DNA of 64,000 nucleotides from Coprinellus micaceus. Its lineage: Eukaryota; Basidiomycota; Agaricomycetes; Agaricales; Psathyrellaceae. The notes beneath the pieces were generated by a model. The model saw only the letters and a program-made list of their open reading frames with translations. It was not told where the DNA came from and ran no database searches. Positions 11,911 through 22,663 of this stretch are shown here, one piece after another. The stretch spans positions 1,922,001 to 1,986,000 of the forward strand of contig OX596336.1 in NCBI GenBank assembly GCA_951394405.1, read 5' to 3'. Position numbers and translations under genes: made by a program. How positions within the stretch are numbered: the first letter of the stretch is position 1; every line of letters begins with the position of its first letter.

Positions 11911-13120
11911 ATGGCCCCTTCTCGAGGTCCACGAACTATCGCTCGAGAGCTTCATGTGCTCTTGAACAGTCACAAAGGTCCAGTAAACGTCGCAAGATAC
12001 TCGAAAGGCTCTGCCAAGTACATCCTCACAGGAGGACAGGATCGCACAGTTCGCCTCTGGAACGCGAACTTGGGCACGGAAATCAAGACCTTCACCGGCC
12101 ACGGATATGAAGTCCTCTCCGTTACTGTGTATGTTATGCCTCATTCCTTTCCTCGGTCACTGATAGCCTTTGCAATCACAGTGCCCATGATAACGCCAAG
12201 TTCGCCTCTTCAGGGGGAGACAGATCCGTGTTTGTATGGGACGTCGGGACGGGTCAAACCATTCGACGACTCTCTGGTCATCTCGGCAAGGTCCACACCG
12301 TTGAATTCAATGAAGACGCCAGTGTGCTGGCCAGCGGTAAGATTGCCTCTCCTATTGCCTGATTCTGTACTCATAGGGGATCAAGGTTCCTATGATTCGG
12401 CCGTGCGTTTGTGGGACATGAGGTAACTCAGCTTCGGCTTTCCCGAAACTCAAACAATCTACTGACCGTACCCCTGCATAGATCACAGGCTTACAAGCCA
12501 ATCCAAACGCTGGAAGAGGCCCGAGACGCGGTGCAAACTCTTCATGTTGGACCATCCTTCGTCATTGCTGGATCTGTCGATGGTCATGTCCGAACATACG
12601 ATCTTCGGATGGGGGAACTACGCTCCGACTACATTGGGAGTTCGTGGCTAGGTACATTCTTCTTTTCGCAACATGCTGAACCTTTGGCGGTGCAGATCCG
12701 GTGGCAGCTGTTATCCCCACACAAGACGCTACCACTTACCTTGCGACAACCCTCGATAATCATGTTAGGTTGATGGATATGGCGACAGGCAAGATGCTCA
12801 ACGACTTTACCGGCCATACAAACGAGTCGTATCGAATTCGTGCCTGCTTCGGTCATGGGGAAGCTAGCGTGGTTTGTGGAGATGAAAAGGGACTTGTGTG
12901 GGCCTGGGACTTGCTTGACGTAAGAGTGTCCTCTCATCCGCTGAAGAACGAACTAATCGTCCACCCACAGGGGAAAGTAATGGCTCCGAGTCCTCCGCCG
13001 AAGGCCCACCACAAGGTGATTACATGGACTGAGCATCATCCAGTCGATGCCGGAGAACTCGTTACTTGCAGTGCGGACGGCACAGCCAAGGTTTGGAGGA
13101 CGCCGGCAGATTCTCAGTGA
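11911..13120 (+). CDS. WDR83: MAPK organizer 1 / WDR83-like WD40 protein
   Basis: Single seven-bladed WD40 propeller. In animals MORG1/WDR83 scaffolds the ERK cascade and is also found with the spliceosome. Six exons: 11911-12128, 12182-12336, 12386-12422, 12482-12651, 12696-12919, 12971-13120, giving 317 residues, close to the usual length of about 315. Blades are visible in order, each ending in a WD-type strand: DRTVRLWNANLG, DRSVFVWDVGTG, DSAVRLWDMR, GHVRTYDLRMG, NHVRLMDMATG, GLVWAWDLLD and GTAKVWRTPADS. The acceptor of exon 3 is ambiguous: the AG at 12375-12376 would add three residues, but the one at 12384-12385 restores the family-typical ASGSYD. Paired head to head with an F-box/WD40 gene. 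Confidence 0.93.
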
Positions 13121-13470
13121 CCGAGCTGCGTGTATGAACCTTCAATTCAGTACTTACCTTGGGTACGCCAGCGCACAAACACTGCTGTCGGGAGTAGCAG
13201 CTCCGTCAACCAGTCCTGGATTCGTGTTTGAACACCCTTCGCGGCGACCTTCTGGGGAAGGCTTGGTCTCGTGTAACTCGTTTGACATTCATCTTGCCAA
13301 TGGTGGTTATTCCTTGATCGACCAAACGATCTAGTATACAGTTCCCGGTTTGTTTTCTATGCGATGTATTGAAAAGTAAGCGGATAACGGTTCCCCTGTC
13401 TTCCCCACAACCCCAGTGACCCCAAGTAACGGCAGTGGCGTCAAGCGTAAAGCATTCTCGGTTTGTGGAG
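13121..13470. other. convergent intergenic spacer
   Basis: 350 bases between the MORG1 stop and the LSM2 stop, which face each other. Only 3' ends are expected here and nothing else is visible. Confidence 0.5.
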
Positions 13471-13992
13471 TTACCGCTTGACCTGGTTCGCCGCCTCTGC
13501 TCCCAAAACATGAGTTTGATGTATGGCAAGAAGTTGGAAATAGACGGACCTCTGCGGGTTGCATCCTCGAGTAGCTGAGTGTCCACATGTTCTGCCGGTA
13601 GCTGCACATATCGAACCACCGATCCTCGAATAAAGCAATTCTTCACGGCCATCTGAGAGAAAAGAGGCACTTCAATACAACGGAGCATAAATCCTGGTCC
13701 TGGGTTTAGAGGCGTACCATGTGTGGATGGCGCGCGGCGTCCGACACTGTGATGTTATCCAGGCGTATGTTCAAGAATCTAGATGCGTAGGAACGTGTTT
13801 GAGCGCAGCCCTTGTCCCGGCCAATTCGAGAACGCGCACTGGTCAACGGATTTCAGAACGCCTGTGATCGAAAGGTCATTCTTGAGCTCAACAGTGACCG
13901 TCTGGTCAGTGAGGGTTTTGAAGACCGAGAAAATAAGCTAGTTCTTGTCTTATCAGCGTTGAGATACACCTCAGAGCGGCAAAGCTCACCAT
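13471..13992 (-). CDS. LSM2: U6 snRNA-associated Sm-like protein LSm2
   Basis: Subunit of the heptameric LSm rings: LSm2-8 binds the U6 3' end in the nucleus, LSm1-7 acts in cytoplasmic mRNA decay. The gene is broken into tiny pieces: exons 13992-13990, 13937-13840, 13778-13718, 13652-13550, 13496-13471, giving 96 residues (yeast Lsm2 has 95). Sm1 motif: FKTLTDQTVTVELKNDL, ITGVLKSVDQ, FLNIRLDNITV. Sm2 motif: KNCFIRGSVVRYVQLP, followed by the family-specific HVDTQLLEDATRREAAN tail. The first coding exon is the ATG alone, followed by a GTGAGC donor; this is forced because the second exon opens at the family's second residue (LIFSVFKTL against LFYSFFKTL). All phases close. Confidence 0.93.
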
Positions 13993-15076
13993 AGATGAGA
14001 CGGAAGTGAGGGTGTTGGTGGGTTGACGGCAACAAGCGCCAAGCCAACTCCGCCTGCATTTGTTTGGCAAATCCTTCAATAGCAAGCAGCGCGTCAACAC
14101 TGCCAAGCTTCTGGACCGAATCGCCCTTGCCTTCTGCCACCACAACCCCAGCTCAAGATAGCTTCCTAGCTCCCGTAAACGTACCCGCATCGTTAGCAGC
14201 ACAGGATTGACTCAGCATCCTCTATGGTCTCCTTAGAACCTGGTGATCATCGACTTCAACACATCGGACCGCACGACGGCAGTACGCAGCGTGGTACTCA
14301 CGATCCAATGGCCACGGATGACCCAGAAACGCGAGCGAAGTAGAACTCGGGAACCCTCCTACCCTTTTAGGCGAAGAGGGGGCTAAAGCCTAGGTTAGTA
14401 GCTACCGTTACCCCACACCGAGCATTCATTACGATCAGCCTGGGCTTGAACCATATTACAAACTCAGTACTCAGTGCTCGAGCTTGTCTTTTATGGCATC
14501 GATCCTCACCTCTTCGTCGCGTGCTCGTAGTGTGAAAGCCCACTGCCGATCGTGTTACGCGCTTATTCCTACCCTTTCTGAACCACTCTGGCTCTGGAGG
14601 CACGTCTCGCTCTCATCGGCCCTTACGCGTTTCATCAGCCTGAGCGTGCTGCAAGGCAACGTGTCTTCCCGCTTCACAGGCGCTTGCGAAGGAATGATAT
14701 GGTCCGGATTTGTCGAGTGTAGATGAGGCAAATCTTCCCCAAGAGGGCAAGTAGACTCCGGTTTCAACAAGGGAACACTGCTGGTGGAAGCATTACCACA
14801 GTTGTCATTTTGGTGTGTCTAGTGAACCCCTGCGTGGTCCTCAAGTTACCAGCCCAAGCATGTACCGCCTTCGGTGCCAGGACGTCGATCCAGGAGGGGC
14901 GTTGAAGGTTTGGCAACTCTTCAAATTCTACCAACAAGATAATATGTCGTAGTAAATTCAAGTGATAGATATCTTTTCGGGGATTCCCGAGCGTACATCA
15001 GGTTCAAAACAGTAAAACAAATGACCACACCTGCTCGAAAACAAAGGACTCCACTTCATCTCATCGATACAAAAGT
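13993..15076. other. upstream region of LSM2, no gene seen
   Basis: About 1.1 kb between the ERG8 stop and the LSM2 start (same strand). Several short open frames on both strands, none recognisable. It should hold the LSM2 promoter. No RNA gene found by eye. Confidence 0.45.
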
Positions 15077-17039
15077 CTAAGCATCCTCCTTGACATCTAC
15101 GGCGGCTTTGAGCCCCGGGATAGCATCGAGCTCTTCGATCCTCGCGCCCTTGGTCAAGCTTTCCTTCGCTGATAAAGGCGAAAGGCTGAGCTCCTTGTAT
15201 TGGGACCAGAAGTACTCGATCTTTTCTGTGGGGCTCTTATCCGGCTCGCTGGTAGTGGGATCGCATACGAGAAGCCAGACGGCGTCGTAGCCCCCAGCTG
15301 TGGGCGGAAAGTCAATCAGCCCTGGGTGCCGGGTAGCGGACGAGGAAGAATACAACGGGGTGTGGAAAAGAAGACGTACCGCCGGGAACACCACCGCCAA
15401 TGACACCAGCTTGAGCCACGCACGAGTCAAGGAGCCTGGTTTGCTCAGGAGGCTCAATGGGCACACCGGATCCGGCGCCCATTTCTCTCATCTTCTCGCG
15501 GATTTGCTAGAGTTGCCGATGTCAGAAGGGCTTCGTCGATGAGCAAGGTGAGGTTCAGTATCTACCTCTGAGATACGGTGAGCCTCGAAGAAGGTCGAGA
15601 TGACGGGTTGCTCCTCTTTGGGTTGCCAAGGGTTGGCTTGCCACTGGGGGGATGCTTTCAGCAGGCCATCGAAGATAAAAAGGCGACGCATCACACCTGC
15701 ACAGGCTGCAACGTCGAGATGTACTTCACGGACTCGCCGTAATTCTTGGGATCCTTCTCATACAACTTTCCAAGATGAAGCAAAGTTTGAGCGAGAGACT
15801 GGTTCAGTTGGTCAAGGTTCTTCCAGAGAGCGTTGGCTGCCCAAAAGAAACCATTATCACCCAAAGGAGACGTAATTGAAGAAATAACGAGACTATTCAC
15901 CTTCGTCGCTCTTCTCTTTGCGCCATTTCAACACCTTGCCGACCAGAGAGGGGGTATCACTACCCGCGTCAACATCAGCAAGAAGGATGCGAGTCATAGG
16001 AGGGAGCTTGAAGGGTTCGATCCGGTAGTCCCAAGCAGGGTTGGAGGTTGAAAGTACTGGAAGGAGCTTCGGGGGTGTCTGCCAGTGCACAAAGCACAAA
16101 TTCGGTTGAACCAACGCTCTCCCACAGAATCAAGATGTACTCACATTCGCCTCGTTCATCAAGTCACTGATGACACTCGGGTCGAACCTCGTATACAAGT
16201 GGCTTCCAAACACCGCCGCAGACACATCGAACCCACTCCCAACCTTACCCTGCGCCTGGCAATGCACGTACTGCGCGAGGTTGTGTGCCAGTCGCCTCCC
16301 GTCGTTTAAGTCGTCATCGTTTGACAGCGCTTCTTCGGGGATGACGCTAAGATGGACTAGGAGGGCCGATGTTAGGGATGTGATGAGGGCTGCAGAGGAG
16401 CCTAATCCAGTCTTGTGGACATCGACGAGCTGGACTCCGGTCGGGACGAAGGGTGGGATCTTGGTGAGAGAATCGAGGGTCCGGGGTAGATTCAATTCTT
16501 CAAGCTGTGGATCAGGTAGTGCGGCCGCAGGTCAGTATTGCACACGGCAGAATGGCCTATCGCGGCATACCTTCGCCCGCTGAGAGTAGAAGTCATTGTC
16601 CCCAGCGATTACGATGTCGAGGCCGCTCTTCAGCGTTTCTTTGACCGATTCCGCTCCTTTGGCTTCGACGGCGACAGCAATAGACTTGTGCAAAGCAAGA
16701 TGCACGAACTTGTTCTTGCTCGTACTGTGCACCAAGGTAAGGCGTGATGTAAGCGACCGTAGCGCGATCAAATGGTACGATTAAACCATACTTTGCAGCA
16801 GCGGGTTCTACAATGACGGTGTCTCCATTGAAGGAGACCTCGTACGTCCAGGTAGCATCGAGGAACTGGGGAGACCTGACGCGAATCTTGCTGGGTTCCT
16901 CCGCCGTCTGATCTTGAATGACGGTGTAGAAGCGCGACGAGGTCGACACGACCGTGCCAGAGAATGTGGGGTCGAGCACCAGATATCCTCCAGCGATCAG
17001 GACCTTGCCAGGGGCAGAGACGACGGTGCTCCGGGGCAT
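15077..17039 (-). CDS. ERG8: phosphomevalonate kinase
   Basis: Cytosolic GHMP-family kinase converting 5-phosphomevalonate plus ATP to 5-diphosphomevalonate in the mevalonate route to isoprenoids and ergosterol. Eight exons: 17039-16792, 16724-16571, 16504-16145, 16078-15901, 15836-15697, 15643-15566, 15506-15380, 15297-15077; phases close to 501 residues, normal for fungi. Visible features: N-terminal SAPGKVLIAGGYLVLD, the ATP-binding KTGLGSSAALITSL loop (about residues 165-178), GSGFDVSAAVFGSH, the WDYRIEPFKLPPMTRILLADV segment with GSDTPSLVGKVLKWR, and near the end SGVPIEPPEQT and GVPGAGGYDAVWLLV. The HEM15 gene lies 250 bases upstream on the same strand. Confidence 0.96.
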
Positions 17040-17289
17040 CTTTGGGAGAATCGAAGGAGGGGAGGCAAAAGCAAGGTCGGGACTGGGATATCAGTGAACG
17101 CTGGTCACATCGAGTCTCAGGCTTTATACTCTGCGGACAACTCGCGTAGATTACTGGACGGTGATCGTTCTGCTGACTAAGTCCGTGCCTCCATTGAATT
17201 TCGAGATCGCGTGGAGGTCGTTTAGCTTTTAGATTAGGTTTCTACTACACACATAGCTAATCTCGACACCGAAACGAGGAAACCTCCAT

Positions 17290-18651
17290 TCAGCCGCCCC
17301 GCGCAAACCAGGCCTTCTGGTCCCCACACGTATCGTTCGTACACCCAGGGCACCGCAGGTTGAACTGCGTGCTAACGGGGCCCTTGCCCTGCTTGCAGTC
17401 TTGGAGGTGCTCGGTGACGATATCTGCGAGAGCGCGAATGAAGACGGGGGAATCGTTGAGAGACTCGGCTCGGTGCACTTCCATGCCACGCTAAAGAAAA
17501 CAAGGTTGAGAAGGCGTGATGGGAAGAGGCAAAAATTTGGCATACCTCCCTGGCTTCCTTCCCGTACTCCAAGTCCAATTCGTACAGCGTCTCGATGTGG
17601 TCGCTCGTGAACGCGATTGGAACGAGCACGACGCGCTTTTTGCCAAGTCGGTGCAAACCTTCCAGCGCGTCGCTTGTCTGCATGCCCATCCACGCCGAAG
17701 GACCCACCGCAGACTGCCAGACCAAGCGGTAGGGATTTGAGTGCCCCAGCCTCTGCATCACCGCCGCAACGGATGCCGACACCTCGAGAATATACGGATC
17801 TCCGCGGTTTACGACAGACATTGGTAACGAGTGTGCTGAAAACAGTAGCACCACATCGGAACGGTGTTCGGGGGTGAATTTTGATAGTGCGGCCTCGATA
17901 TTTTGTGCAACTGCCTGGATTTGAAGTAAATGTTGGAGGTAAACTCGGAGGAAGAGAGAAATAGACGCACCTCAACGAACCCGGGGTGGGTCCCCCACCG
18001 GTCAATTACACTCCACTGGATGTCCCCCATGTCCCCTGCCTTGCCTCTCCGATAGAGCTCGTTCAGACTACTTCCTGTGGTACTGCAGCTGTACTGAGGG
18101 TACTGAGTGAATGCAATGGCTCGCTTGACCCCGTCTTCCTTCAGTTGCCGGGCTGTAAGCGGTGTAAGTGGGTTGGCGTAACGGAAGGCGGTGTATGCCT
18201 TGTGAGGCGCAGTTTCTGGGTGGAGTTCATCGAGTAATTGGGCCATCCCTTCGCCCTGCAGTTGTGTATACTTGAGGATGGGGGAACCTCCGCCAATGTC
18301 GGCATACTGTTGCTCAATCTGCGGTGTCCGACGCTTGGCAATGACTGGGGCTACGAATCGCTGGAAGGGCAACGGAATGAGATCCCTGTCACTGAACAGG
18401 TTCTTCAAGAAGTCGTGCGTCTCCCCGACCGTTGACGGTCCTCCCATGTTCAACATGACGACAGCTGCTCCGAAATGTTACTACGCGGCATATAAACTCA
18501 ACACATTGCGTACCTGTTGGACTAGAAACCGAAGGTTAGGCAAAGCTTCTCGTTCTCGGGCGGCTACTCGCCTTTTGCCAGCGGACGACGAAGCGAATCT
18601 TCGGGAGCCTAGTTGTCGGAGGCATCGAGAGTTTGGCCTTGGGAGAGGCAT
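17290..18651 (-). CDS. HEM15: ferrochelatase, mitochondrial, with [2Fe-2S] ligands
   Basis: Last enzyme of heme synthesis: inserts Fe2+ into protoporphyrin IX on the matrix side of the inner mitochondrial membrane. Exons 18651-18572, 18521-18514 (8 bases), 18464-17971, 17914-17546, 17490-17290 give 383 residues. The N-terminus is a basic, Ser/Arg-rich mitochondrial presequence ([20 protein letters not shown]). Then come [41 protein letters not shown], and the signature [18 protein letters not shown] with the active-site His. Cys156 and the C-terminal CPGCTNDTC (Cys364, 367, 372) match in spacing the four cluster ligands of animal ferrochelatase, so a [2Fe-2S] form is likely. The first intron needs a GC donor (GCGAGT) with a clear CTAAC branch point; only that keeps the frame into [13 protein letters not shown]. 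Confidence 0.95.
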
Positions 18652-19079
18652 ATCGAGATAGAATTATAGTAGGAATGGAGCAATGGGTTAAGGAAGGAGT
18701 GAGAAGGGAAGGGAATAGGATGGTATAAATTAGATGGCGGTGTGGTGGAAGAGCTGGTGGAAGGGCCGAACAGTGACGGAACGATGCCCAAATCCCCGAG
18801 CTCTCCGTGATCGCGTCCAGCCATGTGGACCAATGGCATTCTCTGCGTTGGATGCTTCATACTTCTAAATTCCAGATTCCAACACCTGGAGAAGAACTGC
18901 ATTGAACACAACCCAATACAATATGAGTCATTCTAAACTACGTGTACATAGTTCCGCCAAAACTACACTCTTAATCGGCCAGCGAAGAGGGCGAGGGAGG
19001 TTACCCTGAGTACTCATTATAGATGAGCTAACGGCAATGCCCAGATCGGTTTCCATTTTGCCGAACTTGAAGGCAATCG
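18652..19079. other. upstream region of HEM15
   Basis: 428 bases upstream of the ferrochelatase start. It should hold its promoter. No open frame, RNA gene or repeat stands out. Confidence 0.5.
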
Positions 19080-20143
19080 TCACGATGGTCGCCTATCATT
19101 TCCACACAGACCGAACACTTTTACTTCACAACGGACCCCGGGTTCCCAGACAAATTTCTTGACGTTGAGCATCAACGGAAGCGAGTCAAGAAGGCCGAGG
19201 GCCGCCACCGCCCCCCCCCCCCCCCCCCACAGATCTAGCGTGTTGCATGACTGTAAACGGTTTACATAAGTTGGGAGGTTCCAAGGGAGAGGTCTAAGGT
19301 CAGCCAAGACCAGAGCGAAGGAGCTGTGCATGGTGTGAATGTGTGTGACTTTCCACGGAGGTTGATAATATTGCAAGGTTAGGGGTCAAGATACTGAGGT
19401 TGGTTCCCTGCCAAAAAGTTGATTCGGTCCTCCCATTCGTCCCCTGCGAAACTCACAAGGACAAGGTTGGGGTCAACTCCAGATAAAACTCGCCAGGGCT
19501 GGGGTTGGAAGACGCGTTCGAAAAGGTACCCGATAGTTGGCTTGAAACATGGAGGTGAGTGGAGGCCAGTCAGGTGCGCTAAAGACGGGGTAGCGAACGC
19601 AAGGGTTTCGGGATTCGCATCCTAACTTCATTCACGTTGCTGGGTGGCCTCTTGCCATTTGGATTGCGAATATGGCCGAAGTCTTGAAGTCGAGGTGCTT
19701 CAACCGACCCCAGCCAAGCGCTTGAAGGTGCCCTGCGAATTCCGTGCGATCCGTCGTGATATACGCGTTGAGTCCAAGGGAGATTGGGCAGAGAGCCTGC
19801 CTTGAGCTGTCGTGGTAGTGGTAAAGGCAACTTGAAGAAGGAATCGAAGCGCTTGCAAGCAGATGGTCGACGCGTTGTTTGCTGGAGGCGATCTTGCCAA
19901 ATAAAGGGTGTGCTTGTTCAATGTTCAATGCATGCATTCGACCTCCAAGTTCTCGAGCAGTGCATGTTCCGCTGAAGTGGGGTCGAGCTGAACCCTTCAA
20001 AGGCTTCCCTTAATCTCACTGACCTCGAAGCTTTCACTCAACTCGGGCAACCTGAGCCATTCCTGGTCAAACCGCAGGATCGTGGCGTTGTACCACCTAC
20101 TAACAGCGACTTCCGTCAGCCGCTGCTCCGTGGTCAAGATAGC
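19080..20143 (-). pseudogene. probable decayed F-box/LRR-like gene
   Basis: No intact gene, but several minus-strand frames carry protein-like blocks in the expected order. At 20143-20001 a block contains LTEVAVSRWYNATILRFDQE. At about 19990-19930 comes LDPTSAEHALLENLEVE. A 123-codon frame ending at 19632 has GHLQALGWGRLKHLDFK. A frame over roughly 19620-19390 contains NPETLAFATPSLAHL and PNLVLVSFAGDEWEDR. The frame 19376-19080 contains LPLMLNVKKFVW. This resembles the fast-evolving F-box/leucine-rich proteins that are abundant in mushroom genomes. Some joins can be made with plausible introns (for example a GTATCT donor near 19396 and an AG near 19329), others only by frameshift. I cannot find a start codon or a clean F-box. 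It may be a pseudogene or a gene I have not modelled correctly. Confidence 0.3.
19211..19228. repeat. mononucleotide run, 18 C on the plus strand
   Basis: An uninterrupted run of 18 C bases (poly-G on the minus strand). If the F-box-like frame around it is translated, it codes for five glycines (the remaining bases complete the flanking Trp and Ala codons), so its length would set the reading frame downstream. The run could also be a sequencing-length artefact. Confidence 0.9.
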
Positions 20144-20780
20144 CTATCATTACACAACCGCCTTTCTCAGCTCTTCCTTACATATTACCCTCCATTGCCC
20201 CGGCCCTCTGTGGTGTCATTGATGGAATGACGTTGGCGAACAACTTGAAGTGGCGCCGAGGTGGAGATGATTGACGAGCTTTGGTCCCTTGGCCTGACAC
20301 CGCGGCTTCATGGCGTCAAGGGAGGTCAAAGCGCTCGAGGGTTCAGGAACGGTGACGTATCGGTAGACGCCGCAGGATTTCCTGAAGTCTATCTGACCTT
20401 ACTGGACAGGACCACTGTTGCCCAACCCCGCCCTGATTTGACGCCTCACCCTCCCTGTAGCACATCCAGGAACTGCTTACCGTCGGCTATTGCTCTTCGA
20501 AAATAGGCTGGTGCCCATCTAAGCACCCGATCTAAGCAATCGTTTTGGAGGGCAATCCTCTGCAGTTCCCCTTGGGTAGCCCCACGATGACCTCAGGAAT
20601 ACGCCACTCCGGGTGTACATCCCTCAACGAGTGCGTACTCCAACCCGGCGAAATGATCTAGAGCGCATTTAGGGACTGACATTGAGTCGGAGGCCCGGAT
20701 TTCATTCCAGAGCACCCACAGCACATTGAAGTGGAGAGTCTGACGATGTAATCTCCTCCTGGGTCCTCTCGCGACGAGGG
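20144..20780. other. region upstream of the first DUF6987 gene
   Basis: Part may be the 5' end of the decayed F-box-like gene on the minus strand (an LRR-like patch around 20300-20250); the distal part is the upstream region of the DUF6987 gene that starts at 20899. No clear gene. Confidence 0.4.
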
Positions 20781-20787
20781 TATATAA
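20781..20787 (+). promoter_or_regulatory. TATA box of first DUF6987 gene
   Basis: TATATAA, 112 bases before the start codon at 20899. It is followed by a pyrimidine-rich leader just before the ATG, the usual arrangement at strongly or inducibly expressed fungal promoters. The second paralog has a comparable box at a similar distance. Confidence 0.6.
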
Positions 20788-20898
20788 GGGCACCCTTTCT
20801 ACTCGATTCAATAATTTAAAACGGCTTTTCCACTTTTACTCCTCTTCTCCTTCATATCCTATTCTTTCTACAGGTCTCATACACACACACCTCACGCA

Positions 20899-21767
20899 AT
20901 GGCTGACGTTGGAACCCCACCTGCTCCCCAACAACCCGAGACTCACGCCGGCGACCCCCGTACCAAGGAAGAACAAGAAGCCGATGCTAAGCTCGCTGAG
21001 CGCCTCTCCGTTCTGGTTGAGGAAGCCAACGAGCGTGTGGTTCCCCTCGTCAAGATGGTTCGCCAGGTTCGTCGCTCTAGCCTTTCGTAAACGGATGTGT
21101 ATATGAATAATCGTCCCCCAACAGAGGATCGAGCACTTCGAGGCTCAGAAGGCCGAGGACCGCAACGAAGAGCAGCTGATCAAGGAGGTGCGACCGCTCC
21201 TCGAACAGGCCGAGAAGATACTCAACGAGACCAACGGTGCCATTCGCGGCGCCGACCCCGATAAACGACTTACCAACCAAGCAAAGCGTAACATGGCTGA
21301 TCATAAGGCGTCGCCCCAGGAGCAGCGCCTCGCTCAGGCGCTTAGAGTTGTAAGTATTCACCCTTTGACCTGAAGCATATTCCAATAGTTTGCTCATAAT
21401 TTTACCCCCGGTCACATAGATGATTGAGGAAGTTCAAGGCACTATTGAATGGGCCAAGGCCAAGCTCGATTCCTACCCAAAGGCAAAGAAGGACCTCGGT
21501 CCCCTTTTGGATGCTCTTGGTCGTACGTCCCCTTTGCTCGTTAGCCAACGAGTTGACTTCTGACACGTACCTTCCATAGAACCCCTCACGCAAATCATAG
21601 GCGGTGTGGGACTTCTGCTTGCTGGTGTTCTCAACCTTGTCGGGAACTTGCTGAGCGGCCTCGGCCTCGATGGCCTCTTGAAGGGCCTCTTTGCTGCCAC
21701 GGGCCTCAGTCAGATTTACAAAGGCTTGGGATTCGACAAGTGGCTCAACTACGGCACCAAGACCTAG
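20899..21767 (+). CDS. DUF6987 family protein, tandem copy 1
   Basis: Four exons, 20899-21066, 21125-21349, 21420-21522, 21580-21767, give 227 residues with intron phases 0, 0, 1. The N-terminal two thirds are charged and helical (repeated E/K-rich heptads such as EEQEADAKLAERL and EQLIKEVRPLLEQAEKILNE, then NGAIRGADPD, a conserved-type segment). The C-terminal third is hydrophobic and glycine-rich (QIIGGVGLLLAGVLNLVGNL, GLGLDGLL), suggesting membrane association or oligomerisation. Family function is unknown to me; related domains occur in LEA-like fungal proteins. Roughly 60 percent identical by eye to the next gene, with the same exon pattern, so the pair arose by tandem duplication. Confidence 0.88.
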
Positions 21768-21953
21768 GGTAAATCAAATCGTGATCATGGGCAGTGCACA
21801 ATCCATGTAATTTAGGTACTGTAGTCGAGTATATACCAACACAATATTGGGATTCCTGTAGCCTTCAAATAGGGTTTTATCTGGACCCTGATGTGCTTTC
21901 ACCGGTCATTCGTGAAAGAAATTCATGAGGTGTCTGTGGACCGCCGAGAATCA

Positions 21954-21961
21954 TGACGTCA
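21954..21961. promoter_or_regulatory. CRE/ATF-type palindrome TGACGTCA
   Basis: Perfect 8-base site for bZIP factors of the ATF/CREB type, about 700 bases upstream of DUF6987 copy 2 and 190 bases after the stop of copy 1. Such sites mark stress-responsive genes in fungi. A single site could occur by chance. Confidence 0.35.
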
Positions 21962-22553
21962 GTTCCTCCTGTCGTCTAATCTAATCTAAGCGCCGAATCT
22001 ACTGCCACCGATCCTGTTCTTCTTGGGCGCCGCAGGGGCGCCCTGCAAGGCTTTTCCTTACAGACACCGAGTATTTGCTGCCTAATGGACCTTAGGTATC
22101 GAAAGAGCAAAAACTCACGCTCGAAATTACGGAAAAGGACGACAGGAACGACGAATTTGGTCAAACGAGGGAAGTTATAGCGGAAATTCCGAATCCGGGT
22201 TGGCGGCAGTCCTCCCGCATAGAGAGGTCTCACTGAATCTCCCTTCTCTCCCCTCCCCTCCTCCCCCCTCTGCCTTCCTGCACATTGCTTACGACCAGAG
22301 ACAACTTCGATTCAATTTAATCTAATAGAACTGCCAAGTTATGTCTGGCTAACTCGTGATAAGGCACTGATCGACGGCCAGCCCCACCATGAATACACCA
22401 TGACCTCAAAGGTAGCTGCGGTGTCGCACTTGTATCAGCTAGGCGGGCGCACACTCCAAAAATGCGCGCAATATTCCAGCGCAGCTTTGGCGCATCTACA
22501 CCGCCATACGATTGAATGGAGAGGGCGCAGCACACACTGAATCGCTCGGAGGG

Positions 22554-22559
22554 TATAAA
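22554..22559 (+). promoter_or_regulatory. TATA box of second DUF6987 gene
   Basis: TATAAA, 105 bases before the start codon at 22664, at nearly the same distance as the TATA box of copy 1. Confidence 0.6.
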
Positions 22560-22663
22560 GATGGGACCATGGTCACCAAAAGTCAGACTTGACCGCACCA
22601 CGCTCTCTCCTTTGCTACCTCTCCACAACCGCAACTTATATTCTGGCGTCTATAAATCTCCAC

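Larger units (their letters stand above)
21768..22663. other. spacer between the two DUF6987 paralogs
   Basis: About 0.9 kb holding the 3' end of copy 1 and the promoter of copy 2. No open frame of interest. It includes a palindromic TGACGTCA site and a TATA box, listed separately. Confidence 0.6.

Noticed and set aside
15077..18651. ERG8-HEM15 as a co-regulated metabolic cluster
   Set aside because: Both are single housekeeping genes of different pathways; neighbours add no related enzymes and no shared regulatory site is visible.
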